Source: UKL13-2 sp038321965
GTDB taxonomy: Bacteria > Pseudomonadota > Gammaproteobacteria > Burkholderiales > Usitatibacteraceae
Assembly (NCBI GenBank): GCA_038321965.1
Contig: JBBQFL010000004.1
Coordinates: forward strand, 62,001 to 126,000
Direction of reading: 5' to 3'
Length of the DNA: 64,000 bases
A program made the position numbers and the translations under genes. This document shows, in pieces, positions 25,928 to 34,306 of this stretch; the first letter of the stretch is position 1, and the number at the start of each line of letters is the position of its first letter. The notes under the pieces were generated by a model. That model ran no database searches. It was given only the letters and a program-made list of their open reading frames with translations, and was not told where the DNA came from.

Positions 25928-27238
25928 TCAGTTCAACTCCTCCAGACGAATACGCACTACTTTAGCCGCAATCGTGGGCAGCGACTCGATGCTCTTGATG
26001 GCGTTGTTTACGTTCGCCTCAATTGACCGGTGTGTGAGGATGATCACATCGACCAGATCCTCGCCCTCCTCGGCTTCTTTTTGCAGGATGGCATCAATTG
26101 AAATTGAGCCATCCGCCAGAATACGGGTGACGTCAGCCATCACGCCCGGTCTATCGTAGGCCCGCAAGCGCAGATAGCAGCCGGTCTCGACCTGTTCCAT
26201 GCGCAAAATGGGCGTGTCGTGCAATTGATCGGGCTGGAAAGATAGATGTGGCACTCGATGTTCGGGGTCCGCCGTCATCATCCGCGCAACATCCACCAGA
26301 TCAGCGATCACCGCACTCGCCGTCGCTTCACCGCCGGCGCCGCGCCCATAGTAAAGCGTGGCACCCACGGCGTCGCCCTTGACGAGGATGGCATTCATGA
26401 CGCCTTCGACGTTGGCGATCAGTCGTTTTTCAGGAATCAGTGTCGGATGAACGCGCAACTCGATGCCCTCTCTGGCGCGGCGCGTGATACCGAGAAGCTT
26501 GATACGGTAGCCTAGTTGCTCTGCATATTTGATGTCTTTGTCGGTGAGATTGGAAATACCTTCGGTGAAAGCCTTGTCGAATTGTGGCGGCACGCCGAAC
26601 GCAATTGCGGAAAGGATGGTCAGTTTGTGCGCCGCGTCCACACCTTCGACGTCGAACGTTGGGTCGGCTTCGGCGTAGCCTTTCGCCTGAGCTTCCTTCA
26701 ATACGCTATCAAAACTGGCGCCGCGTGAACGCATTTCGGAAAGAATGAAGTTGGACGTGCCATTGATGATGCCGGCGATCCACTCGATGCGGTTTGCCGT
26801 CAGCCCTTCGCGAAGCGCCTTGATAATCGGTACACCGCCGGCCACAGCAGCCTCGAATGCGACCATGACGCGATTTTCCAGCGCGGCGGCAAAAATCTCG
26901 GTGCCATGCTTGGCAAGCAACGCCTTGTTAGCGGTCACCACGTGTTTACCGTTGGCGATTGCCTTGAGCACGAGTGCTTTGGTAAAAGTCTCGCCGCCGA
27001 TCAATTCGCAGACAATGTCCACGTCTGGATGCACGACAACGGTATCAGCATCCGCAAGCAGTTCAATACCTTCCAGCGAGAAATTGCGCGTTTTGGTCAC
27101 GTCACGCGCAGTCGCATGGGAAATTCGGATTTCGCGACCCGCGCGACGGGTAATTTCTTCCCGGTTTCGTCGCAATACTTCGATCGTGCCGGCGCCAACG
27201 GTGCCAAGTCCCAACAGCCCTACATTGATTGGTTTCAT
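25928..27238 (-). CDS. hom: Homoserine dehydrogenase
   Basis: Hom reduces aspartate semialdehyde to homoserine at the threonine/methionine branch point. The protein has an N-terminal nucleotide-binding motif 'VGLLGLGTVGAGTIEVL', the catalytic region 'GTSNFILSEM' and 'AQAKGYAEADPTFDVEG', and a C-terminal ACT domain (about the last 80 residues, 'RLRAYDRPGVMADVTRIL') that commonly gives feedback inhibition by threonine. The start 'MKPINVG' at 27238 overlaps the GNAT stop by four bases (ATGA); a longer in-frame upstream start would run into that gene. The length of about 436 residues is normal. Confidence 0.96.
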   Translation of the reverse strand: MKPINVGLLGLGTVGAGTIEVLRRNREEITRRAGREIRISHATARDVTKTRNFSLEGIELLADADTVVVHPDVDIVCELIGGETFTKALVLKAIANGKHVVTANKALLAKHGTEIFAAALENRVMVAFEAAVAGGVPIIKALREGLTANRIEWIAGIINGTSNFILSEMRSRGASFDSVLKEAQAKGYAEADPTFDVEGVDAAHKLTILSAIAFGVPPQFDKAFTEGISNLTDKDIKYAEQLGYRIKLLGITRRAREGIELRVHPTLIPEKRLIANVEGVMNAILVKGDAVGATLYYGRGAGGEATASAVIADLVDVARMMTADPEHRVPHLSFQPDQLHDTPILRMEQVETGCYLRLRAYDRPGVMADVTRILADGSISIDAILQKEAEEGEDLVDVIILTHRSIEANVNNAIKSIESLPTIAAKVVRIRLEELN

Positions 27239-27678
27239 TTCTTGATCAGTTTTGAAAAGTGAAAAGCGGGAACCGTCAGGCCCTCGCGGAAATAAAATTT
27301 GTGTGCCTGCTCGCGTTGCGTGCCGGAATCCAGCGCAAGGCAGTCGCATTCGCGTTCTCTCGCCACCGCCTCCATATAGGCGATAAGCGCATGTCCGACG
27401 CCAGCGGACCGCATGGTTACATCGGTAATCAGGTCATCGCAGTACAACTCACGGCCACTATGGGTTTTTTCCACAATTCGAAACACGGCAATGCCGCAGA
27501 CGTTTTCATCTCGAACGCATACAGCCATCTCGGCACCGCTGGCAAAAACCTGCTTCATACGCCGCACATAGTCCGCAGGCAATTGCGGCCGCAATTGTCG
27601 GTGCACCGCTTCTGACCGTTTCAACCATTCGAGTTCGACGATATCTTGGACGGCATTGGTGACCGGAATAATTTTCAT
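27235..27678 (-). CDS. GNAT family N-acetyltransferase
   Basis: This 147-residue protein has the GNAT acetyl-CoA loop 'TMRSAGVGHALIAYMEAVAR' (R/Q-x-x-G-x-G/A type) and the C-terminal 'AHKFYFREGL' element. It probably acetylates an amine on a small molecule or protein; the substrate is unknown. Its stop overlaps the start of hom by four bases, and it begins 46 bases after alaC, so it is part of the amino-acid operon. Whether it has a regulatory role there is open. Confidence 0.85.
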   Translation of the reverse strand: MKIIPVTNAVQDIVELEWLKRSEAVHRQLRPQLPADYVRRMKQVFASGAEMAVCVRDENVCGIAVFRIVEKTHSGRELYCDDLITDVTMRSAGVGHALIAYMEAVARERECDCLALDSGTQREQAHKFYFREGLTVPAFHFSKLIKK

Positions 27679-27724
27679 GCTGGCATATAGAATTCGGAAG
27701 TCGGCGGAATGATAGCCGCGCCAA

Positions 27725-28912
27725 TTACATCAGGCCGTCCTTCTTAAACATTTCTTTGATGCCGCGTACCGCTTGCCGCGTACGTTCGGTATTCTCGATC
27801 AGGGCAAAGCGCACGTGATCATCGCCATATTCGCCAAAGCCGATTCCCGGAGATACCGACACCTTCGCTTCGGCCAGCAGTTTCTTGGCAAATTCCAGCG
27901 AACCCATTTTTAGATAAGGCGGCGGTATCTTTGCCCAGATATACATCGATGCTTTCGGCTTGGTCGTCACCCACCCGGCTTCGGCCAGCCCTTTGTGCAA
28001 GACATCGCGACGGGTCTGGTACTCGGTGACCACTTCCTGCACACATTCCTGTGGTCCTTCCAATGCGGCGATGGCGGCAATCTGAATAGGCGTAAAGGTA
28101 CCGTAGTCGTGATAGCCTTTTATTTTGGCCAGCGCTGCAACCAGCTCTTTGTTGCCAACCATAAAGCCAATGCGCCAGCCGGCCATGTTGTAACTCTTGG
28201 ACATGGTGAAAAACTCGACAGCCACGTCACGCGCGCCGGGCACCTGCATGATTGACGGCGCTTTCCAGCCGTCAAACGTGATGTCCGCGTACGCCAGATC
28301 ATGTACCACCAGTACATTGTTGGCTTTGGCCAGCGCGATGATACGTTCAAAGAAATCCAAGTCGACGCACATCGCAGTCGGATTGGATGGAAAGCCCAGG
28401 ATCAGCATCTTGGGCTTGGGATACGTCTCCCGAATCGCACGCTCGGCTTCCTCGAAGAAGTCCACGCCTTCGGTCATGCGCACATGTTTGATCTGCGCAC
28501 CGGCGATCACCGCGCCGTAAATGTGAATCGGATAACTAGGGTTCGGTACCAACACGGTATCGCCGCTATCCAGAGTGGCGAGCATCAGATGGGCGAGGCC
28601 CTCCTTGGAGCCGATGGTTACTATCGCCTCAGAGTCTGGATCAAACGCGACATCGAAGCGACGCTTGTACCAATCAGTGATTGCTCTTCGCAAACGAGGA
28701 ATCCCTTTGGACACCGAATAACCATGGGTGTTGCGCCGCCTGGATGCTTCAACCAGTTTGTCAACGATATGTTGTGGCGTGGCGCCATCCGGATTGCCCA
28801 TCGACATATCGATGATGTCCTCACCACGCCGGCGCGCCGCCATTTTCAGTTCTGCGGTAATATTGAACACGTAAGGAGGCAGGCGTTTGATGCGGGAGAA
28901 TTCGTGATTCAT
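27725..28912 (-). CDS. alaC: PLP-dependent aminotransferase, alanine transaminase (AlaC) type
   Basis: This is a 395-residue fold-type I aminotransferase. Motifs match the AlaC/YfdZ group: 'MSMGNPDGATPQHIVDKL', 'HGYSVSKGIPRLRRAI', 'GSKEGLAHLML' and the PLP lysine in 'TMSKSYNMAGWRIGFM'. In E. coli this enzyme makes alanine from pyruvate and glutamate. I start at 'MNHEFSRIKRLPPYVF', the conserved N-terminus; in-frame codons upstream are not conserved-looking. In many betaproteobacteria such a gene precedes hom and thrC, and here it heads the leftward operon. It is divergent from the Mth938-like gene. Confidence 0.9.
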   Translation of the reverse strand: MNHEFSRIKRLPPYVFNITAELKMAARRRGEDIIDMSMGNPDGATPQHIVDKLVEASRRRNTHGYSVSKGIPRLRRAITDWYKRRFDVAFDPDSEAIVTIGSKEGLAHLMLATLDSGDTVLVPNPSYPIHIYGAVIAGAQIKHVRMTEGVDFFEEAERAIRETYPKPKMLILGFPSNPTAMCVDLDFFERIIALAKANNVLVVHDLAYADITFDGWKAPSIMQVPGARDVAVEFFTMSKSYNMAGWRIGFMVGNKELVAALAKIKGYHDYGTFTPIQIAAIAALEGPQECVQEVVTEYQTRRDVLHKGLAEAGWVTTKPKASMYIWAKIPPPYLKMGSLEFAKKLLAEAKVSVSPGIGFGEYGDDHVRFALIENTERTRQAVRGIKEMFKKDGLM

Positions 28913-28980
28913 GTTGGCTTTGATATTACCGAAGGGCTTAAGGCGGAAGACTTTTGAATCGCTATAATAATTAGCAACTT

Positions 28981-28995
28981 GCACAGTTATTGTGC
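28981..28995. promoter_or_regulatory. Small palindrome between divergent alaC and Mth938-like genes
   Basis: GCACA-N5-TGTGC (28981-28985 and 28991-28995) lies in the 124-base divergent gap, next to a TATAAT-like hexamer at 28963-28968. It could be an operator, but no regulator is identified. Confidence 0.3.
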
Positions 28996-29036
28996 GGCGC
29001 AATAACTTTATTCTAGCAAATCCCCATTCGACTCTC

Positions 29037-29426
29037 GTGAAACTACACCTGGACCCTACGATCGGCGCCAATGCAGTCTCCGGCTATGGCCAAAGCTACA
29101 TCGCGATCAATGGCAACAATATCGGCAATGCTGTGATCGTAATGCCGGAAAAAGTAATCGACCCTTGGGTGACCGCTGTTTCTCCAGCGACAGTACAAAC
29201 ATTGTGCCTCGCCGACTTCGCCGACCTGCTGGCACTGAGACCCGAACTGGTGGTTTTCGGGTCGGGCGCCTTATTTCGCTTTCCCGAGCGCGCTATCATG
29301 GCCGCGTTTTCAAAAGCGCGAATTGGCTTCGAGGTTATGGATACGCCAGCAGCGTGCCGCACTTACAATGTGCTGATGAGCGAAGGGCGCCGAATTGCCG
29401 CCGCGTTGCTAGTCGGCTTTGGCTAG
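29037..29426 (+). CDS. Mth938-like (DUF498) domain protein
   Basis: This is about 129 residues from a GTG at 29037 ('VKLHLDPTIGANAVSGYGQ'); a longer in-frame GTG start at 28992 gives an unconserved leader. The core 'VIVMPEKVIDPW', 'PELVVFGSGALFRFPERAIM' and 'GFEVMDTPAACRTYNVLMSE' is the DUF498/Mth938 domain, found in bacterial proteins of unknown function and in mitochondrial NDUFAF3, a complex I assembly factor. It is monocistronic by position and cytoplasmic. Confidence 0.88.
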   Translation: MKLHLDPTIGANAVSGYGQSYIAINGNNIGNAVIVMPEKVIDPWVTAVSPATVQTLCLADFADLLALRPELVVFGSGALFRFPERAIMAAFSKARIGFEVMDTPAACRTYNVLMSEGRRIAAALLVGFG

Positions 29427-29583
29427 CGTGCGGCTTACAGATGCGATACACTGGATTTGGAATAAAAGCGTAGCATCACCGCGTGTTTATCGTGCGCAAT
29501 CAGGCATGTAATTAGCACGCGAGAAGTCACCGACTGTGCATCGATACCCAGTTTCAATTGACACTCACCAGGAGCAACTCGCC

Positions 29584-30480
29584 ATGAAGTTTTCCACACT
29601 CTCCAAATTGACAGCCGGCCTGCTGGCATCGACCTTTCTGACCGTTCCCGTCGTTGCACAGGAATTGGCTGGCACGCTGAAGAAAATCAAGGATTCCGGC
29701 ACCATCACCCTCGGCGTTCGCGAGACCTCAATCCCTTTTTCGTATCTTGATGACAAGCAGAATGCGATCGGCTACTCGATCGATCTCTGCATGGCTATTG
29801 TCGAAGAAGTAAAAAAAGAACTGATGATGCCAACGTTGATGGTCAAGACCAATCCGGTGACATCGCAAACACGTATTCCGCTGATGGCTAATGGCACGAT
29901 CGACATGGAGTGCGGCTCCACGACCAATAACTTGACGCGTCAGAAGCAAGTTGCCTTCGCCCCGGTGACATTCGTGACAGGCACGAAACTGCTGGTGAAG
30001 AAATCGTCCAAGATCAAGTCGTATAAAGATTTGAAAGGCAAAACCGTCGTCGTCACACAAGGCACCACCAACGAGCGCGTCATCAAGGCTCTGTCTGACA
30101 AGGAAAATCTGAACATCAAGTTCCTGAACGCCAAAGATCATGCCGAGTCGTTTCTGACCGTTGAATCCGGTCGTGCAGCAGCGTTCTCGATGGATGACGT
30201 GCTGCTCTACGGTCTGGTCGCCAAGGCTAAAAAGCCGAAGGATTTCGACGTGGTCGGCGATTACCTGTCGTATGACCCGTACGGCATTATGTTCAGGAAA
30301 AATGATGCTGACTTCGCCATCGTTGCCAACCGCGCGCTTGCCAACCTGATGCGCACCGGTGAAATCAACAAGATTTACGACAAATGGTTCGTCGGCAAAC
30401 TGCCATCTGGTGAAACCATCGGCATGCCCATGAGCCCGCTGCTCAAAGTCGGCTTCCAACTCCAGGCTCTTCCGGAGTAA
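29584..30480 (+). CDS. gltI: Glutamate/aspartate ABC transporter periplasmic binding protein
   Basis: This family 3 solute-binding protein has a signal peptide (about residues 1-25, ending VPVVA). The mature region has 'TITLGVRETSIPFSYLDDK', 'ANGTIDMECGSTTNNLTRQK', 'LKGKTVVVTQGTTNERVI' and 'DPYGIMFRKNDADF', as in E. coli GltI, so acidic amino acids are the likely ligands. The ATG at 29584 follows AGGAGC; an upstream in-frame start is less likely. A strong hairpin follows the gene, ahead of the permease genes, which would allow extra binding-protein synthesis. Confidence 0.92.
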   Translation: MKFSTLSKLTAGLLASTFLTVPVVAQELAGTLKKIKDSGTITLGVRETSIPFSYLDDKQNAIGYSIDLCMAIVEEVKKELMMPTLMVKTNPVTSQTRIPLMANGTIDMECGSTTNNLTRQKQVAFAPVTFVTGTKLLVKKSSKIKSYKDLKGKTVVVTQGTTNERVIKALSDKENLNIKFLNAKDHAESFLTVESGRAAAFSMDDVLLYGLVAKAKKPKDFDVVGDYLSYDPYGIMFRKNDADFAIVANRALANLMRTGEINKIYDKWFVGKLPSGETIGMPMSPLLKVGFQLQALPE

Positions 30481-30490
30481 ACAACACCCG

Positions 30491-30521
30491 AAGGGGAATC
30501 GAGTCGTCGATTCCCCTTTTT
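30491..30521 (+). terminator. Strong hairpin between gltI and gltJ
   Basis: AAGGGGAATCGA (30491-30502) pairs perfectly with TCGATTCCCCTT (30507-30518) over a 4-base loop, followed by a T run to 30521. This is a classic intrinsic terminator 10 bases after the gltI stop. Partial read-through would supply the lower amounts of permease and ATPase. Confidence 0.9.
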
Positions 30522-30660
30522 CATTAGGGGCCGGATCGTTCGACCAGTTGAGCGCATTGGTGGCCCTTTTGCCGGCGGTCATGCACTAGGCGATCAGCCA
30601 CCATAAATACCGTCAAATCGCAGCGGGCGGCATTTCAGCGCCGCGCCTCGGGAGCGCAAT

Positions 30661-31422
30661 ATGGATTGGAAATTCCTGCTTGAGCAAGCGCCATCCGGCG
30701 GCATGACTTATCTTGGCTGGATGATGTCGGGGTTGATGTGGACGCTGCTGGTGTCGATGTCGGCCTGGATCATCGCGTTTGTGCTGGGTTCCGTCATTGG
30801 CGTGCTGCGAACTGTGCCATTAAAAATTCCCCGTCTCATTGCGACCACCTACGTCGAGATCTTTCGCAATATTCCGTTGCTGGTGCAGATGTTCCTTTGG
30901 TATTTTGTGATGCCGGAAGTTGTCCCGACTGAGTTGGGAGACTGGCTAAAGGGCACCTACCCTAATCTCGTCACCCTTCCCTTTGCTCAATTCAGCCTGT
31001 GGGAATTCACCGCAGCAGTCCTGTGTCTGGGGCTTTACACGGCGTCGCGCGTGGCCGAACAGGTACGCGCGGGCATCGAATCGCTGCCCAAGGGTCAAAC
31101 CAATGCCGGCCTGGCGATGGGATTCACGCTGCCGCAGGTATACAGATTCGTCCTGTTGCCGATGGCTTTCCGGCTCATCATTCCGCCGATGACCTCCGAG
31201 TTTCTCACCATCTTCAAGAATTCATCTACCGCCTTGACCATCGGCATTTTGGAACTCACCGCGCAGAGCAGGCAAATTTCCGAGTACACGTTCCGTACTT
31301 TTGAATCGTTCTCGGTCGCCACGCTGATTTATATCGTCATTACCTTGACGGTGATCTTCATCATGCGCTTGGTGGAACACAAAGTCGCCGTCCCTGGATA
31401 TGTCTCACAGGGAGGCCACTGA
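30661..31422 (+). CDS. gltJ: Amino acid ABC transporter permease (GltJ type)
   Basis: This 253-residue inner-membrane protein has several hydrophobic segments and the binding-protein-dependent transport signature 'EQVRAGIESLPKGQTNAGLA' (EAA loop) that contacts the ATPase. 'TTYVEIFRNIPLLVQMFLWY' is the usual N-terminal half motif of polar amino acid permeases. It is followed after 2 bases by the second permease. By length and order it corresponds to GltJ of the gltIJKL system; substrate specificity is inferred from gltI. Confidence 0.9.
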   Translation: MDWKFLLEQAPSGGMTYLGWMMSGLMWTLLVSMSAWIIAFVLGSVIGVLRTVPLKIPRLIATTYVEIFRNIPLLVQMFLWYFVMPEVVPTELGDWLKGTYPNLVTLPFAQFSLWEFTAAVLCLGLYTASRVAEQVRAGIESLPKGQTNAGLAMGFTLPQVYRFVLLPMAFRLIIPPMTSEFLTIFKNSSTALTIGILELTAQSRQISEYTFRTFESFSVATLIYIVITLTVIFIMRLVEHKVAVPGYVSQGGH

Positions 31423-31424
31423 TC

Positions 31425-32168
31425 ATGATTGATTTCGATTTCAGCATCATCGTCAAGAACTTGCCGATTCTTTGGAGCGGCTTGTTGTTGTCGTTGCAAT
31501 TGTTTGCCATCGCGCTCGCAGGCGGCATTTTCTTCGGTACCCTACTGGCCTTGGCGCGTCTGTCGAGTTTCAAGTTTCTTTCCTATCCGGCGGCAGGCTT
31601 CGTCAATCTGATTCGTTCGATCCCGTTCATCATGGCGATCTTCTGGTTCTATTTTCTGACGCCGGAACTGGTGCGCTGGCTGACCGGCCAGCAGGGCGAA
31701 GCAGTGGGTCCTTTTACCTCGGCCATCGTCGCCTTCATCATGGTGGAATCGGCCTACTACTCCGAGATTATCCGGGCAGGAATACAGTCGGTGCCTCGAG
31801 GTCAGCCCTGGGCTGCGTATGCGCTTGGGCTCAATTATTGGCGGGCGATGGGTTACGTGGTGTTGCCGCAAGCGTTTCGTAACATGATCCCCATTATGCT
31901 CACCCAGGCAATCATCCTGTTCCAAGATACGTCGCTGGTCTACGTAGTTGGCCTGAAAGATTTTCTGGGCGCCGCAAGCAAAGCGGGGCAGCTCAGCGGG
32001 CGCATCGTCGAGCTTTATATTTTTGTTGCCTTGGTGTTCCTGGTGATTTGTTTTGGCGCGTCAAAATTAGTAAAGGTCATTCAGGTTCATATGGACCCGA
32101 CGCGACAGCGCGCGATAAAACAGGACGCTGCGCTCAATGGTTCAGGCATTGCCCCTGGTGGCGCGTAA
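31425..32168 (+). CDS. gltK: Amino acid ABC transporter permease (GltK type)
   Basis: This is the second permease subunit, 247 residues. It has the family N-terminal motif 'VNLIRSIPFIMAIFWFY' and the EAA loop 'EIIRAGIQSVPRGQPWAAYA', plus later helices such as 'MLTQAIILFQDTSLVYVVG'. Together with the first permease it forms the heterodimeric channel. It starts 2 bases after gltJ and is followed after about 50 bases by the ATPase gene. Confidence 0.9.
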   Translation: MIDFDFSIIVKNLPILWSGLLLSLQLFAIALAGGIFFGTLLALARLSSFKFLSYPAAGFVNLIRSIPFIMAIFWFYFLTPELVRWLTGQQGEAVGPFTSAIVAFIMVESAYYSEIIRAGIQSVPRGQPWAAYALGLNYWRAMGYVVLPQAFRNMIPIMLTQAIILFQDTSLVYVVGLKDFLGAASKAGQLSGRIVELYIFVALVFLVICFGASKLVKVIQVHMDPTRQRAIKQDAALNGSGIAPGGA

Positions 32169-32221
32169 GTCGCTGTAGCCATCGATAAATGGTTAGGTCA
32201 CACTTGAAAACTTAAGGAAAA

Positions 32222-32962
32222 ATGATGGCCATGATCGAAATCAAAGACGTCAGCAAGTGGTACGGCGAAAAGCAGGTGCTGATGGGTTGTACCACCAATG
32301 TAACCAAAGGCGAAGTCGTCGTGGTTTGCGGCCCATCCGGCTCAGGGAAGTCGACGCTGATCAAAACGGTGAACGGACTGGAGCCATTTCAAAAAGGGGA
32401 AATCCTGGTGGATGGCATTTCGGTGGGCGACAAAAAAGCCAACCTCGCAAAACTCCGCTCGCGGGTGGGAATGGTGTTTCAGAATTTCGAACTTTTTCCG
32501 CATATGAGCGTGACGCAGAATCTGGTGATGGCGCAGACGAAAGTGCTCGGTCGTTCGGAAGAAGCTGCCCGCGAGAAGGGCCTCAAATTACTCGACCGGG
32601 TTGGCCTAATCGAACACAAGGATAAATATCCGGCACAGCTTTCCGGCGGTCAGCAGCAGCGTGTGGCCATCGCCCGCGCCTTGTCGATGGAACCGATCGC
32701 CATGTTGTTCGACGAACCGACTTCGGCGCTGGATCCGGAAATGATCAATGAAGTTCTGGACGTCATGGTCGAGCTTGCCAAGGAAGGCATGACCATGATG
32801 GTCGTGACGCATGAGATGGGCTTCGCCAAGAAGGTCGCCGACCGCGTTATCTTCATGGAAAAAGGCGGCACAATTCTAGAAGACTGCACCAAAGACGATT
32901 TCTTCGGTTCGCCCCGTAAGCAGAGAACCCAGGATTTCCTTTCCAAAATTTTGCACAACTAG
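32222..32962 (+). CDS. gltL: Amino acid ABC transporter ATPase (GltL type)
   Basis: This 246-residue ATPase has Walker A 'GPSGSGKSTLIKTVNGLE', the Q-loop 'VGMVFQNFELFPHM', signature 'LSGGQQQRVAIARAL', Walker B 'MLFDEPTSALDPE' and the H-loop 'MMVVTHEMGFAKKVADRVIF'. It energises glutamate/aspartate uptake. Three closely spaced ATGs (32222, 32225, 32231) follow AAGGA; the second or third has better spacing, so the true start is uncertain by up to three codons. Confidence 0.93.
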   Translation: MMAMIEIKDVSKWYGEKQVLMGCTTNVTKGEVVVVCGPSGSGKSTLIKTVNGLEPFQKGEILVDGISVGDKKANLAKLRSRVGMVFQNFELFPHMSVTQNLVMAQTKVLGRSEEAAREKGLKLLDRVGLIEHKDKYPAQLSGGQQQRVAIARALSMEPIAMLFDEPTSALDPEMINEVLDVMVELAKEGMTMMVVTHEMGFAKKVADRVIFMEKGGTILEDCTKDDFFGSPRKQRTQDFLSKILHN

Positions 32963-32979
32963 TTACACTTTTTCAAGCT

Positions 32980-33010
32980 GGAGCGGGGCTATGCGCTCCG
33001 TTTCTCGTTT
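32980..33010 (+). terminator. Possible terminator after gltL
   Basis: GGAGCG (32980-32985) pairs with CGCTCC (32994-32999) and is followed by GTTTCTCGTTT. The stem is short and the T run interrupted, so this is a moderate candidate at the end of the transporter operon. Confidence 0.5.
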
Positions 33011-33064
33011 GTGGAAAACGGTTTTCCGTTAACATGCAGTTTCACACTTGAGAAGAAGCAAAAA

Positions 33065-34198
33065 ATGAATCGAAGTCTGCTCATGGTTTTGGGGGCATGC
33101 GGTCTGGTTGTCACCGCAGCCTGGTACTTTGTGCGCCCCGACGGAAGTGCTGACAGCATCGCTTCGGCTGCGGTAAAAACGGCAGCAACCAACGCGGGTC
33201 GGCCCGGCAGCGTGGCGACATTGCCCGACTTCGCAAACAAGGTGATTCGGGCCAGTGTTTCTAGCGGTGCACGCGCGGTTGTTCCGCTAAAAAGCGAGTT
33301 GGCAATTGAATTCGAAAAGGCGGTCCGTTTGAAGGCGTTTTATGACCGCTATATGGCCAACCCAGAAGGTGCCGACGCCGAAACGAAGTACTTTGCTGCC
33401 GTTGCCATTGAAACCTGTGTCGGCCGCGCGCGCGGCGCGCAGGGCCCTTCTGACGCTGATCGGGAGCGTTTCCAGAATCGCCTCAAACCAAATGACCCAA
33501 ACAACGACAAACGCGTCGAAGCCTACAACCGCGTGACTGCTCTGTGCGACGGCTTCGCCAATACCAACGTTACCGCTGCCGATGCTGCGCGCCTGTACGC
33601 AGAAGCGGCCGCAGCGGGTAATCCTGGTGCCAAAGTCGCGGTCGCGGCGAATCAGTTCAACGATCAGGCACGGGCGTCGATGGCTCGCGGAATTGACGCG
33701 AGGCGATTGACCGAAGATCAGTTGGCATTGGTACGCGATGGTCTTGCCAGTGGCGACCCATTTGCAATTCAGCGCGCTGGCCAACTGCTCACCTGGAATT
33801 CAACGCAATTGGTAGACCGCCATCTCGGCGCAGGTGGAGACTCTTTCAATCCACGCGACTGGGGCGCCGCCTGGGCATTGGCCGCCTGTGACCGCGGTGC
33901 CAATTGTGGCGCTGATGCGACCAGGGTGCTCAATGGCTGTGCCTACCAAGGGGCATGCGGCTACGAAACACTTGAGGCGTACATGCAATTTAACGAACTG
34001 GCGCCAAACGTATATCTGGCCTCTCAGCAAAACCGCGCCACCATCCTTGATGCCATCGCCCAAGGCCGCTGGGATTGGCTCGGCATCGCCGCTGGTTCAG
34101 GTCGTGTCGTGACGGCGATCACGCCGATCGCCACGGCGCCGACAACCGGAACAAGACTGCCGAACAGTCGTCCGCCGGGGACCAAAACAGGCGGCTGA
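33065..34198 (+). CDS. Uncharacterised protein with N-terminal membrane/signal segment
   Basis: This 377-residue protein starts at the ATG at 33065 ('MNRSLLMVLGACGLVVTAAW'), giving a hydrophobic N-terminus that is an uncleaved anchor or a signal peptide. A longer in-frame start would bury this segment. The rest is Ala-rich and helical, with a Sel1/TPR-like stretch ('ARLYAEAAAAGNPGAKVAVA') and a Cys-bearing region ('ALAACDRGANCGADATRV', 'NGCAYQGACGYET') that may form disulfides outside the cytoplasm. The C-terminus is Thr/Pro-rich. I do not recognise the family. It is alone, ending before the 44-nt palindrome and a convergent gene. Confidence 0.72.
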   Translation: MNRSLLMVLGACGLVVTAAWYFVRPDGSADSIASAAVKTAATNAGRPGSVATLPDFANKVIRASVSSGARAVVPLKSELAIEFEKAVRLKAFYDRYMANPEGADAETKYFAAVAIETCVGRARGAQGPSDADRERFQNRLKPNDPNNDKRVEAYNRVTALCDGFANTNVTAADAARLYAEAAAAGNPGAKVAVAANQFNDQARASMARGIDARRLTEDQLALVRDGLASGDPFAIQRAGQLLTWNSTQLVDRHLGAGGDSFNPRDWGAAWALAACDRGANCGADATRVLNGCAYQGACGYETLEAYMQFNELAPNVYLASQQNRATILDAIAQGRWDWLGIAAGSGRVVTAITPIATAPTTGTRLPNSRPPGTKTGG

Positions 34199-34250
34199 TT
34201 TATCCGGCCCAAGCATGACTGTCGCTTGGGAAAATGATGAAGAACCTTTA

Positions 34251-34294
34251 TTGGCGCGGGTTTCGGCAGGTAAATGTCACGTAAGCCGCGCCAG
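34251..34294. repeat. 44-nt dispersed palindrome, copy C
   Basis: This copy begins TTGGCGCGGGTTTCGG and ends GTAAGCCGCGCCAG. Like copy B it lies in a gap between two convergent genes (33065-34198 and 34307-35224). The last 14 bases are identical to copy B. Confidence 0.75.
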
Positions 34295-34306
34295 ATAACG
34301 AGTTCG

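Noticed and set aside
29728..30582. 284-residue open frame antisense to gltI
   Set aside because: The sequence is His/Arg-rich nonsense and overlaps a certain gene.
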